Shown in pieces: positions 43,975 to 51,409 of a stretch of DNA of 64,000 nt. Source of the stretch: Nannocystis bainbridge. Its GTDB lineage: Bacteria; Myxococcota_A; Polyangia; Nannocystales; Nannocystaceae. The notes beneath the pieces are model-generated. The model saw only the letters and a list, made by a program, of their open reading frames with translations, did no database searches and had not been told where the DNA came from. Positions within the stretch are counted from its first letter, which is position 1; each line of letters starts with the position of its first letter. Location of the stretch: NCBI RefSeq assembly GCF_028368995.1, contig NZ_JAQNDL010000002.1:1423724-1487723 (forward strand), given 5' to 3'. The position numbers and the translations under genes are program-made.

Positions 43975-44867
43975 CGACACCTTTCATCGTGGTGCACGGC
44001 GGGGCCGGCACGGTGGCCGAGGACCTGCGCGACGGGGCGGTGACCGGCACCAAGGCGGCCGCGGCCGCGGGCCAGGCGGTGCTGCTCGCCGGCGGCAGCG
44101 CCGAGGCGGCCGTGATCGCGGCCGTGCGCGCGCTCGAGGACGACCCGGGCTTCAACGCGGGCCGCGGCGCGTGCATGAACGCCGACGGGGTGTTCGAGGC
44201 CGACGCGGCGATCATGCGCTCGCGCGACCTGCGTTCGGGCGCGGTCGCCGGGGTCCGCGAGGTCCGCGACACCATCCTGCTGGCGGCGCTGGTGATGAAC
44301 GAGACCCGCCACTGCCTGCTGGTCGGCGACAACGCGGCCCGCTTCGCCCGCGAGCGCGGGGTCGGTCAATTCGGCCGCGAAGAGGTGTGGACCGCCAAGG
44401 CCGAGGCGCACTTCACGGCGATCCGCGCCGGCCAGCGGCTCGACAACCGCGCCGACACCGTCGGCGCCGTGGCCCTCGACGCGCGCGGCGAGCTGTGTGC
44501 GGGCGGCTCGACCGGAGGCGTGCTCTACAAGCTACCCGGCCGCGTCGGCGACACGCCGATGGTCGGCTCCGGCCTCTACGCGCACCCCGAGCTCGGCGCC
44601 TGCGCGACGACCGGGCTCGGCGAGGCCATCCTGACCCACGTGCTCGCCTACGCGGCGCTGCAGCGGGTCCGCGGCGCTGCGAGCGACGCGGTGACGCCGC
44701 TGGCCGCGAGCCTGGTGGGCGATGTCTCGGCGCGCTGGGAGGGCGCGGCGGTCGGGCTGGTCCTGCTGCGGCCCGACGGCACGCCGGCGATCGTGCACGC
44801 GAGCGAGCACATGAGCTGGGCGCTCGCGCGAGGCGACGCGCCCGTCACGGGCGGGCTGTCGGCCTGA
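43971..44867 (+). CDS. Isoaspartyl peptidase/L-asparaginase (Ntn hydrolase)
   Basis: The protein has 298 residues. VVHGGAGT at the start and NADGVFEADAAIM match the plant-type asparaginase family. The precursor is expected to cleave itself before Thr163 in ADTVGAVALD, which then acts as nucleophile. TGGVLYKLPGRVGDTP is the substrate loop. The enzyme removes isoaspartyl residues from peptides or asparagine amide. It usually reads GTVG; here DTVG, so the residue before the nucleophile differs. GTG at 43971 overlaps the ybeY stop. Confidence 0.85.
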   Translation: MTTPFIVVHGGAGTVAEDLRDGAVTGTKAAAAAGQAVLLAGGSAEAAVIAAVRALEDDPGFNAGRGACMNADGVFEADAAIMRSRDLRSGAVAGVREVRDTILLAALVMNETRHCLLVGDNAARFARERGVGQFGREEVWTAKAEAHFTAIRAGQRLDNRADTVGAVALDARGELCAGGSTGGVLYKLPGRVGDTPMVGSGLYAHPELGACATTGLGEAILTHVLAYAALQRVRGAASDAVTPLAASLVGDVSARWEGAAVGLVLLRPDGTPAIVHASEHMSWALARGDAPVTGGLSA

Positions 44868-45017
44868 CGCGACCGCGTCCGGACGGCGTCCTCCGCGAGG
44901 GCATGCAGCAGGGGGCGCGTCGCTTGCTCAGCCGGAGCCGCCATTCGCCCGTCTGCGGCGGACGGGCGGTGATCTGGGCACTGGACGCCGGGGCCCGGGG
45001 GCGCCTATAACCGGCCT

Positions 45018-46418
45018 GTGCTTCGCTGCGCGCTGATCGTCGCCCTGGCCGCACCGCCGGCCGCCGCCGGTCAGGGCGCGTCGCCGGTCGCCTGGGGCCC
45101 GCTGCCGGGGCAGGGGGCGCCGGCCGGCGAAGGTGTGAAGGGACAGGCCCCTTCGGACATGTCGCCCGAGACAGGTTCTTCGGGACATGTCGAAACGGAC
45201 AGTCCCGTGGCCGCCGGGCCCGAACCTGCGCCCGCGCCGGTCGAGCCGCTGGGTCCGACTGGTCCAGCGCCGTCGCTGGTCCCGCCGCCCGAGCCCGGCG
45301 AGGCGACGCTCGAGCTGTCCGGCGCGGGGCAGGGCGGGCAGGTCGTCGTGACCTCCCCGCGCGGCAAGCTGCTCGGCGCCTACGCCGTCGGCCCCGGGCA
45401 GACGATCCTGCTGCGCGGGGCGCCCGGCGAGTATGTGGTGCGCAGCCCGGACGCGCCGCACGGGTTGGTGGTGCCGGTGGTCGAGCGCACGCACGTGCAG
45501 ATCGGGCCGTCGGGGCTCGCGGTGGTGCGTGACGAGGGCCCGACGCCAGGGCCCGTGGTGCGGATCGGGCGGACCGCGGCCGCGCGCGACGGCAACTGGC
45601 GCCGACCGGTCTCGCCGATCCTGTCCGCGCTGGTGCCGGGCCTCGGGCAGATGGTCAACCGCGAGTACGCGCGCGGGGCCGGGTTCTTGCTCGGGGCCGT
45701 GTCGCTCGGCGCGGGCGCTCTCGGGCTCGCGCTCACCCGCGACCGGTCCGACGCCGCGACCGCGGGCGCCCACGGCCGCACGTTCGCCGCCGACGTGGTC
45801 GGTGCGGCCGGGCTCGGGCTTTTGACCGGCGGGCTGCACCTCCTCTACATGGCGCAGGTGATGGACGCCTACGCCGGCGCGATCGGCAAGCGCTCGCCGC
45901 GGCCGCACAGCCGCCACAAGGTCTCGCTCGAGCTGCGCCGCATGGCGACCGTGGGCATGCGCGCCGGCGATCCGGCCGCGCAGCTGTACGCCGACTGGAA
46001 CGTCGGCGTGCTCGGTCAGGTCGCGCCGCGCCTGAGCGTCGGCCTGACCGACCTCGGCCTCAAGTTCGGCCCCGGGCGCGCGGCGCTGCAGGGCGGGCCG
46101 CGGCTGCAGTACCGCGTGCTCGAGCGCGGCCGCGTGTGGCTGTCGCTGGCCGCCGGCGCGATCGTCCAGGGCGCGTTCGCCAGCGGCTCGCCGCCGGTCG
46201 TGCCCGAGGGCGACAAGCAGCCGCGCACGGCGGTGGTCGCCGCCGTGCCGTACGGCCAGCTCGACCTGCGGCTGTTCATCCTCGATCGCTGGTCGATCGA
46301 CATCGTCCCGCGGATCAGCGCCCCGCTCGGCGCCGCCCGCTACTACCGGGGCGACGGCGCGATCCCCAAGCAAGCGGTCACGCTCGAGCTCGGCACCGGC
46401 GTGGGGGTGTATTTCTAA
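45018..46418 (+). CDS. Envelope protein with TM2-like helices and outer-membrane-like C-terminus
   Basis: The product has 466 residues. A signal peptide (ALIVALAAPPAAAG) is followed by a Pro/Gly-rich segment, a PEGA-like beta domain (about 90-160), the motif SPILSALVPGLGQMVNREY and two hydrophobic helices, as in DUF5683/TM2-like proteins, and a C-terminal part ending in aromatic GVGVYF that resembles an outer-membrane strand end. A five-unit repeat array (45141-45206) encodes residues 42-63. The stop overlaps the start of the next lipoprotein gene (TAATG), so they are coupled. The function is unknown. Confidence 0.65.
   Translation: MLRCALIVALAAPPAAAGQGASPVAWGPLPGQGAPAGEGVKGQAPSDMSPETGSSGHVETDSPVAAGPEPAPAPVEPLGPTGPAPSLVPPPEPGEATLELSGAGQGGQVVVTSPRGKLLGAYAVGPGQTILLRGAPGEYVVRSPDAPHGLVVPVVERTHVQIGPSGLAVVRDEGPTPGPVVRIGRTAAARDGNWRRPVSPILSALVPGLGQMVNREYARGAGFLLGAVSLGAGALGLALTRDRSDAATAGAHGRTFAADVVGAAGLGLLTGGLHLLYMAQVMDAYAGAIGKRSPRPHSRHKVSLELRRMATVGMRAGDPAAQLYADWNVGVLGQVAPRLSVGLTDLGLKFGPGRAALQGGPRLQYRVLERGRVWLSLAAGAIVQGAFASGSPPVVPEGDKQPRTAVVAAVPYGQLDLRLFILDRWSIDIVPRISAPLGAARYYRGDGAIPKQAVTLELGTGVGVYF
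45141..45206. repeat. 14-bp repeat array, 5 units inside the envelope protein gene
   Basis: GGACAGGCCC, GGACATGTCG, AGACAGGTTC, GGACATGTCG and GGACAGTCCC with spacers CTTC, CCCG, TTCG and AAAC. Confidence 0.75.
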
Positions 46419-46483
46419 TGCTGGCCTTCGGGACATGTCGTTCGGGACACTGGCTCAGGGGACATGCCCTCAAGGCCATGTCA
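46417..46483. repeat. 14-bp repeat array, 5 units over the start of the DUF4097-like gene
   Basis: AATGCTGGCC, GGACATGTCG, GGACACTGGC, GGACATGCCC and GGCCATGTCA; one step is 15 bp, the rest 14. The first unit contains the overlapping stop and start (TAATG), the last the alternative ATG at 46478. Confidence 0.65.
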
Positions 46484-47266
46484 CTGACGCTCGCGCTGGC
46501 GGCCGGCTGCGTGTTCGGCTACCGCAGCGAGGCCGAGGTCGAGGCGACCTGGCCGCTGACCGAGGTGCAGGCGGTGCGGGTCGCCCTGCCGGACACGCCG
46601 CTGACGGTGGTCGGCGACCCGATGGCGACCGGCCTCGAGCTGCGCGGCGAGTGGCGGGCGGCCGGCGGCAGCAAGAAGGTGGCCAGGGCCAACGCCCGCA
46701 CGCCGCAGCTGGTGTTCGACGTGACCGGCGGGTTCGCCCGGCTCGGCGCGGTGGTGCCGCTGGCGGTCGATGACCAGGTCGATCTCGAGGTCGAGGAGAT
46801 CCGGCTGCCGCCCACGCTCGACCTCGAGCTGCAGACGGGGCTCGGCGACGTCGACGTCGTCGGTGTGCGCGGCAACATCGGCGTCGACGTCGACATCGGC
46901 GACGTCGACATCGAGGGTGGCGACGGCGGGGTGGCGGTGCGCACCGGCGAGGGCCGCGTGCGCGTCGAGTCGGCCGGCAACCTGGACCTGCGCACCCGCC
47001 ACGGCACCGTCGAGGTGTGGCAGGCGGGCGCGGGCGGCAACGACGTGGTCGTCCGCGCCACCGGCGACGTGCGCGTGTGGCTGCGCTCCGACGCCGACCT
47101 GGACCTCGACCTCGCGGGCGATCAGATCCGCGTGCAGACAGGCACCGTGTCGACGATCACCAGCGGCTCGTTCCGCCGCGCGGTCGGCGGCGGGCACGTG
47201 AAGATCTGGCTCGACGCCGGCCCGGGCCGGATCGAGGTCCGCCTCGGCGAGCCCGAGACGCCGTGA
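46418..47266 (+). CDS. DUF4097-type beta-helical lipoprotein
   Basis: The product has 282 residues from ATG 46418, or 262 from ATG 46478. The lipobox is LALAAGC. The rest is a right-handed beta-helix-like series (DVDVVGVRGNIGVDVDIGDV) typical of the DUF4097 family of putative adhesins or envelope proteins. Starting at 46418 the n-region contains Arg and Lys supplied by repeat sequence; starting at 46478 the signal peptide would be very short (MSLTLALAAGC). I prefer 46418 because of the TAATG coupling. It is the second gene of a pair. Confidence 0.7.
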   Translation: MLAFGTCRSGHWLRGHALKAMSLTLALAAGCVFGYRSEAEVEATWPLTEVQAVRVALPDTPLTVVGDPMATGLELRGEWRAAGGSKKVARANARTPQLVFDVTGGFARLGAVVPLAVDDQVDLEVEEIRLPPTLDLELQTGLGDVDVVGVRGNIGVDVDIGDVDIEGGDGGVAVRTGEGRVRVESAGNLDLRTRHGTVEVWQAGAGGNDVVVRATGDVRVWLRSDADLDLDLAGDQIRVQTGTVSTITSGSFRRAVGGGHVKIWLDAGPGRIEVRLGEPETP

Positions 47267-47292
47267 CGCGCCCCGGCGACGCCGGCCGCACG

Positions 47293-47317
47293 GACGAGCC
47301 GCGCGAGCGGGCTCGTC
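47293..47317 (+). terminator. Inverted repeat after the DUF4097-like gene
   Basis: GACGAGCC and GGCTCGTC form an 8-bp stem with a nine-base loop, 27 bp after the stop and before the tRNA. Confidence 0.4.
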
Positions 47318-47496
47318 GTCAGCGGGCGTCAGAGGCGGCGCACGGCGCGAGCGGGTTCGCCGCGAGCCGGACACGCCGGTCGTGAAGACGCAGCGAAGTC
47401 CACGGCGAACCCTCGGGCTCGGCGTCCGTCGGTGGGTCACACTCCGAGGCTTGCGAGCAGCCCGGCGCCCGTGCTAAACGCATCGCCGCTCCTCGC

Positions 47497-47581
47497 GCCA
47501 GAGTGGCGAAATCGGTAGACGCGGCGGACTCAAAATCCGTTGAGGTAGCCCCTCGTGTCGGTTCGAGTCCGACCTCTGGCA
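47497..47581 (+). tRNA. tRNA-Leu (anticodon CAA)
   Basis: The acceptor stem GCCAGAG pairs with CTCTGGC, discriminator A at 47581. The anticodon stem GCGGA/TCCGT (with pairing) encloses loop CTCAAAA, giving anticodon CAA, which reads UUG. The long variable arm of a class II tRNA is present, and the T loop GGTTCGAGTCC is standard. CCA is not encoded. Confidence 0.95.
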
Positions 47582-47606
47582 CTCCCCCGGGCTTCGTGCC
47601 AAAACG

Positions 47607-48266
47607 ATGCCCGTGACTATCGATGTCGTGCGATCGCCGGCTGAACGCTCCCTCGCTGGAGACGCCGGTCTCTCGCGGCATCTGCTGTGCGCGGTGCCGC
47701 AGCTCATCGATCCCAACTTCGTGCGCTCGGTGGTCCTCATCATCGATCACTCGGAGCGCGGCGCGTTCGGCCTCGTCATCAACCACCGCCTGCCGACGAC
47801 GATCGCCGAGTTCGCCGACGCCGTGACGATGCAGTGGGAGGGCCCCGCCGACCAGGGGCTGCGCCTCGGCGGCCCGGTCGAGCCGGTGCGCGCGTTCCTC
47901 CTCCACGACCAGTCGGAGTGGGACCCGCTCGCCGAGGGCGTCGCGCCCGGGGCGTTCCTCACCGCCTCGCTCGAGGGCGTGCGCCGCGTCCACGACAACC
48001 GCTTCGGCGGCGACGGCCGTAACTACCTGGTGTTCCTCGGCTACGCCGGCTGGGGCCCCGGCCAGCTCGAGTCCGAGATGGCGCAGGGCAGCTGGTTGGC
48101 GGTGCCGCTGCGCGAGCCGGTCAGCGATGTCCCCGGCGTGCCGGTGCCGTGGCTGTTCCACACCGCGCCGGAGATGATGTGGCACGACGCGCTCGCGGCC
48201 GTCGGCATCGACCCGGCGCGGCTCATCGGCGCAGGCGTCGGCTCGGGCCGCGCGCCCCAGGCGTGA
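47607..48266 (+). CDS. AlgH/YqgE family protein (UPF0301)
   Basis: The product has 219 residues. The family signatures are clear: an N-terminal LLCAVPQLIDPNFVRSVVLI, then GAFGLVINHRLP, LRLGGPVE, NYLVFLGYAGWGPGQLESEM and SWLAVP. AlgH proteins are conserved in Gram-negative bacteria, with a role in regulation of alginate and other traits in Pseudomonas, but no agreed biochemical activity. It begins 25 bp after tRNA-Leu. It converges on the DUF4401 gene with a seven-unit 14-bp array and a hairpin between. Confidence 0.92.
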   Translation: MPVTIDVVRSPAERSLAGDAGLSRHLLCAVPQLIDPNFVRSVVLIIDHSERGAFGLVINHRLPTTIAEFADAVTMQWEGPADQGLRLGGPVEPVRAFLLHDQSEWDPLAEGVAPGAFLTASLEGVRRVHDNRFGGDGRNYLVFLGYAGWGPGQLESEMAQGSWLAVPLREPVSDVPGVPVPWLFHTAPEMMWHDALAAVGIDPARLIGAGVGSGRAPQA

Positions 48267-48297
48267 GCCAGGCGGGTCGCCCTCGCAGCCCGCGCCT

Positions 48298-48315
48298 GCC
48301 TCGCGTCCGCGAGGC
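48298..48315. terminator. Inverted repeat after the AlgH gene
   Basis: GCCTCGCG, TC, CGCGAGGC: an 8-bp stem 32 bp after the stop, just before the 14-bp array. Confidence 0.4.
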
Positions 48316-48341
48316 GCCCGGGACGACGAGCGCGCTGCATC

Positions 48342-48435
48342 GAGCATGTTCAATAGGACATGCTCTCATGAGCATGTCCTTCGAGTCATGTCCCAAGGAT
48401 AATGATCTTTCGAGCATGTTCGAGAGGACATGCCT
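48342..48435. repeat. 14-bp palindromic repeat array, 7 units (convergent gap 3)
   Basis: GAGCATGTTC, GGACATGCTC, GAGCATGTCC, AGTCATGTCC, GATAATGATC, GAGCATGTTC and GGACATGCCT, exact 14-bp register. Unit 5 is a changed copy that keeps palindromic shape (GATAATGATC). Spacers include AATA, TTCG and GAGA. Confidence 0.85.
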
Positions 48436-48477
48436 GCGCCGGTCCACGCGCCCGACGATCGTGCAGCGAACGCCGCC

Positions 48478-50094
48478 TCAGCGATCGTGCAGGCGCGTGC
48501 CGAGCGGCCGCTTCGCCTCGTCGCGCAGGCCGACGAGCACGCTGTCGCCGGCCTCGGCCAGGGCCAGCTCGCCGTAGCGGGCCGCCTCGAGCGTCGTGGC
48601 CTCGCCCTCGGGGAACAGGAACGTCTCCGCCCCGAGGCTCACTTCGTCGCCGCGCTTGTGGTAGCGCAGGCGCAGCTCGCCGGGCCGCAGCGCGCGGCCG
48701 TCGTCGACGCGGACGAACTGGGCCACGTCGTCGGCGTCGCGGGTGACGACCAGCGCCCCGCGCGAGGCCATCGCCTGCACGTCGTCCAGCTCGGACACCA
48801 GCGCGTAGCGCAGCTCCATGTAGTCGCCCTGCATCAGCGAGCGCGGATCGACCGGGGCAAGGCGCAGCAGCACTCGCTCGCCCGCCGCCAGCACGCGCTC
48901 CTTCTCGAACACCACCCACCCGGGGATCGCCAGCCCGAGCGCCAGCGCCAGCGACAACCACCGCAGGTCGCCGCCCCGCGTCGCCAGCCGGCCCGCCTCC
49001 GTCTCGCGCGGGCGCGCGGCCGTGCGCCGCAGCAAGCCGGCCAACAGCAGGAACATCAGGCCGTGGCTGACGGCCACGAGCGACTTGGCCAGCAGCGTCG
49101 TGCCGTGCTCGTAGTACCAGAAGCCGAGGAAGCCGCCGATCGCGCTCAGGCCGAGCAGGCGCAGGTTGAAGCTCGCGCGCAGCTGCCCGAGGATCAGCAG
49201 CGTCAGCCCGGCGCTGAGGCCCGGGGTGTCGAGGCCGAGCAGGGCGGTCAGCCAGATCCCCACACACGCGGCCGCCTGGGCCCGCCCGCGCAGCTCCGGC
49301 CGCTCGCGCCCCGCCTGTACGATCAGCCAGGTCGACAGCGCCGCCCAGCCCGCCGACAGCGCCATCGCTTCGAGCGCCCACGCGTCGCCGAGGAACATCG
49401 GCAGCCCGTCGGTCGCCCCGTCGCCGGCCCCGACCGTGATCGGCCCCAACAGCGCGAGCGGGAGGGTATACGCCAGCGGCTGCCACAGCCGGCCCAGCCG
49501 CGGCAGCAGCTGCGCCTGCAGCACCCACAGTCCGCACAGACATGTCCCCATGAACAGGGCCAAAAGACCATGTCCGAAGGGACCTACGTCGAGCTCGGCG
49601 GCCAGCACCAGCAGCGCCCAGGCGCCGACCAGGACCGCGGCGCAGCCGATGCTGAGGTCGCGGATCAGCCCCAGCGTGATCGCTTGCAGGATCATCGTGG
49701 CGACGCACATGGCCTCGTCGTCGCCGATGACCTCGGCCAGGCTGACGAGCAGCAGGATCTGGCCGCCGATGGCGGCGATCCACCGCAGCTGCAGCTCGAG
49801 CAGGGTGGTCGCGCCGCGCGCGAGCACGGCCGCCAGCCCGAGGCCCGCGGCGCCGAGCGTGAGGCCGAGCGGCGCCACCTCGGTGACATCCATCTCCACC
49901 AGGAAGACCGCCAGCAGCAGCGCCCCGAGCCACACCGAGACCGAGGCGCCCGCCTGCTGCAGCCGCAAGCCCTCGCCGGTGAGCCCGGTCAAGGCGTCGC
50001 GGGTCCGCTGCCCGAGCGGCGTGTCGGCGTCGAGCGCCGCGGGGTCGACGTGGCCCTCGCGGGCCAGCTGCTCGAGCAGCGCCCGGGTGCTCAC
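48478..50094 (-). CDS. DUF4401/GDYXXLXY-type membrane protein
   Basis: The protein has 538 residues and about eleven hydrophobic helices, followed by a soluble C-terminal domain with the motif GDYMELRYALVSEL that names the GDYXXLXY family. In E. coli-type genomes such proteins sit beside DUF2157 proteins, as here. GTG at 50094 overlaps the stop of the DUF2157 gene. A four-unit repeat (49538-49589) encodes residues 169-186 at a loop between helices. The function of the pair is unknown. Confidence 0.8.
   Translation of the reverse strand: MSTRALLEQLAREGHVDPAALDADTPLGQRTRDALTGLTGEGLRLQQAGASVSVWLGALLLAVFLVEMDVTEVAPLGLTLGAAGLGLAAVLARGATTLLELQLRWIAAIGGQILLLVSLAEVIGDDEAMCVATMILQAITLGLIRDLSIGCAAVLVGAWALLVLAAELDVGPFGHGLLALFMGTCLCGLWVLQAQLLPRLGRLWQPLAYTLPLALLGPITVGAGDGATDGLPMFLGDAWALEAMALSAGWAALSTWLIVQAGRERPELRGRAQAAACVGIWLTALLGLDTPGLSAGLTLLILGQLRASFNLRLLGLSAIGGFLGFWYYEHGTTLLAKSLVAVSHGLMFLLLAGLLRRTAARPRETEAGRLATRGGDLRWLSLALALGLAIPGWVVFEKERVLAAGERVLLRLAPVDPRSLMQGDYMELRYALVSELDDVQAMASRGALVVTRDADDVAQFVRVDDGRALRPGELRLRYHKRGDEVSLGAETFLFPEGEATTLEAARYGELALAEAGDSVLVGLRDEAKRPLGTRLHDR
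49538..49589. repeat. 14-bp repeat, 4 units inside the DUF4401 gene
   Basis: AGACATGTCC, GAACAGGGCC, GACCATGTCC and GGACCTACGT with spacers CCAT, AAAA and GAAG. Confidence 0.6.
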
Positions 50095-51083
50095 GCCTCG
50101 TCCTCCTCGGGCTCGGCCGGGCGGCGGGCGCGGAACCACTCGCCGCCGACGTAGCCCTGCGCGCCGAGCAACATGCTCATGATGAACAGGCCGCTGACCC
50201 CGGCGTCGAGCACGTCGAACACCAGCTTGCCCTCGGCGATGGCGAGCAGGCCGAACAGGTGGGCCACCGCCACGCGCTCGAGCTTGAAGTCGCCGAGCTC
50301 GCGCCCGAAGTGCAGCAGCGCGGCCGGCTGCGCCAGGGCCACCAGCAGCGCGAGCGCCTGTCCTTCGGGCCAGCCGTTCATGACGATCGCCGCCGCGCCG
50401 TGGGCGAAGCCGATGCACCAGCCGAGCATCAACGCCGTCGCCGCGGGGCCCTCGAGCGCGCCGCGGCGGATCCGGAGGAGCAGCGCCAGGGCGGTCAGGG
50501 CGGCCGTCACGGCCAGGCTGACCCAAAGACCAGGTGTCTCGAACGGGTTGCTGCCGAGCGCCTGATCGATCCACAGGTAGGCGGTCGTCACCGCCAGCAG
50601 CAGCGCCGTGATCCACGCGCCGCTGAACCGGGTCGCCAGCGCGTAGCCGGCCAGCACCACCGACCAGGCGAGGAACAGCTCGAACGCGTCGGCGCCGGTC
50701 TGGTAGACCTGGCCGACCAGGGCCAGCAGCGGCCCGAACAGCAGCCCGCCGGCCAGCGCCGCGGCCCGCCCGCTGAGCTTGTCGAGCCCGAGCCTGCCGC
50801 CCGCGAGGGTGGCGACGGCCATCGCCGCGGCCGCCATGCCGATCCGCGCCTGCGGCGAGAACATGTCCCAGTTGGCGGCGACGAAGAAGATCGCGCCGGC
50901 GACCGCGAGCACGGTGCCGAGGATGATCAGGTGGAAGCGCGCGAACCGGTACCAGCTCTCGGCGGTCGGCTTGTGGCCGATCAGCTCGAGCGCGCGCTCG
51001 AGGGCCGCGGGCTCGAGCACGCCGGCGGCCGCGAGCGCATGCACGCGGACTGCCAGCGGCGCCCCTGCCAGCGGGTCGTTCAC
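50091..51083 (-). CDS. DUF2157 membrane protein
   Basis: The protein has 330 residues. A soluble helical N-terminus (ESWYRFARFHLIILGTVLAV) is followed by about eight helices. The opening pattern, with AGAIFFVAANWD, is typical of DUF2157. GTG at 51083 is chosen because the upstream extension is Arg-rich and not coding-like. It is coupled to the DUF4401 gene downstream by a GTGA overlap. Pairs of this sort are widespread and uncharacterised. Confidence 0.8.
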   Translation of the reverse strand: MNDPLAGAPLAVRVHALAAAGVLEPAALERALELIGHKPTAESWYRFARFHLIILGTVLAVAGAIFFVAANWDMFSPQARIGMAAAAMAVATLAGGRLGLDKLSGRAAALAGGLLFGPLLALVGQVYQTGADAFELFLAWSVVLAGYALATRFSGAWITALLLAVTTAYLWIDQALGSNPFETPGLWVSLAVTAALTALALLLRIRRGALEGPAATALMLGWCIGFAHGAAAIVMNGWPEGQALALLVALAQPAALLHFGRELGDFKLERVAVAHLFGLLAIAEGKLVFDVLDAGVSGLFIMSMLLGAQGYVGGEWFRARRPAEPEEDEA

Positions 51084-51409
51084 GCGGCGACGGTAGCACG
51101 CCGGCCCGGAGCCCGCGACGCCGGCGGCCATCCTGCGCCAGGGCGTCGGTCGACGCGGCGACGCGCGAGACCGCGAGACGAAGATGGGCACGGCAGGACA
51201 GGCCAGGTATCGACCGCAAAGGCGGATGCACGGGTACGCCGGCAGGATGAGGGGACCGTCGCACCGCCGACCGCGCACCGGGAGCGCATGCCTCGGGCGA
51301 CAGGACATGGCGCGAGGGACAGGTCGCGTATTCGACCGCGAAGCCTGGCGTCCTGGCTGGCCCGCGGTCGCGAGCGCCCCCGGCTGCCGCGCTCGGGTAT
51401 CGTGGCGGC
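51084..51409. other. Divergent intergenic region
   Basis: About 325 bp between a minus-strand and a plus-strand gene. No supportable gene. It holds one 14-bp repeat pair (51303-51326) and presumably the promoters of both neighbours. Confidence 0.5.
51303..51326. repeat. 14-bp repeat pair in the divergent gap
   Basis: GGACATGGCG, spacer CGAG, GGACAGGTCG. Confidence 0.55.
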
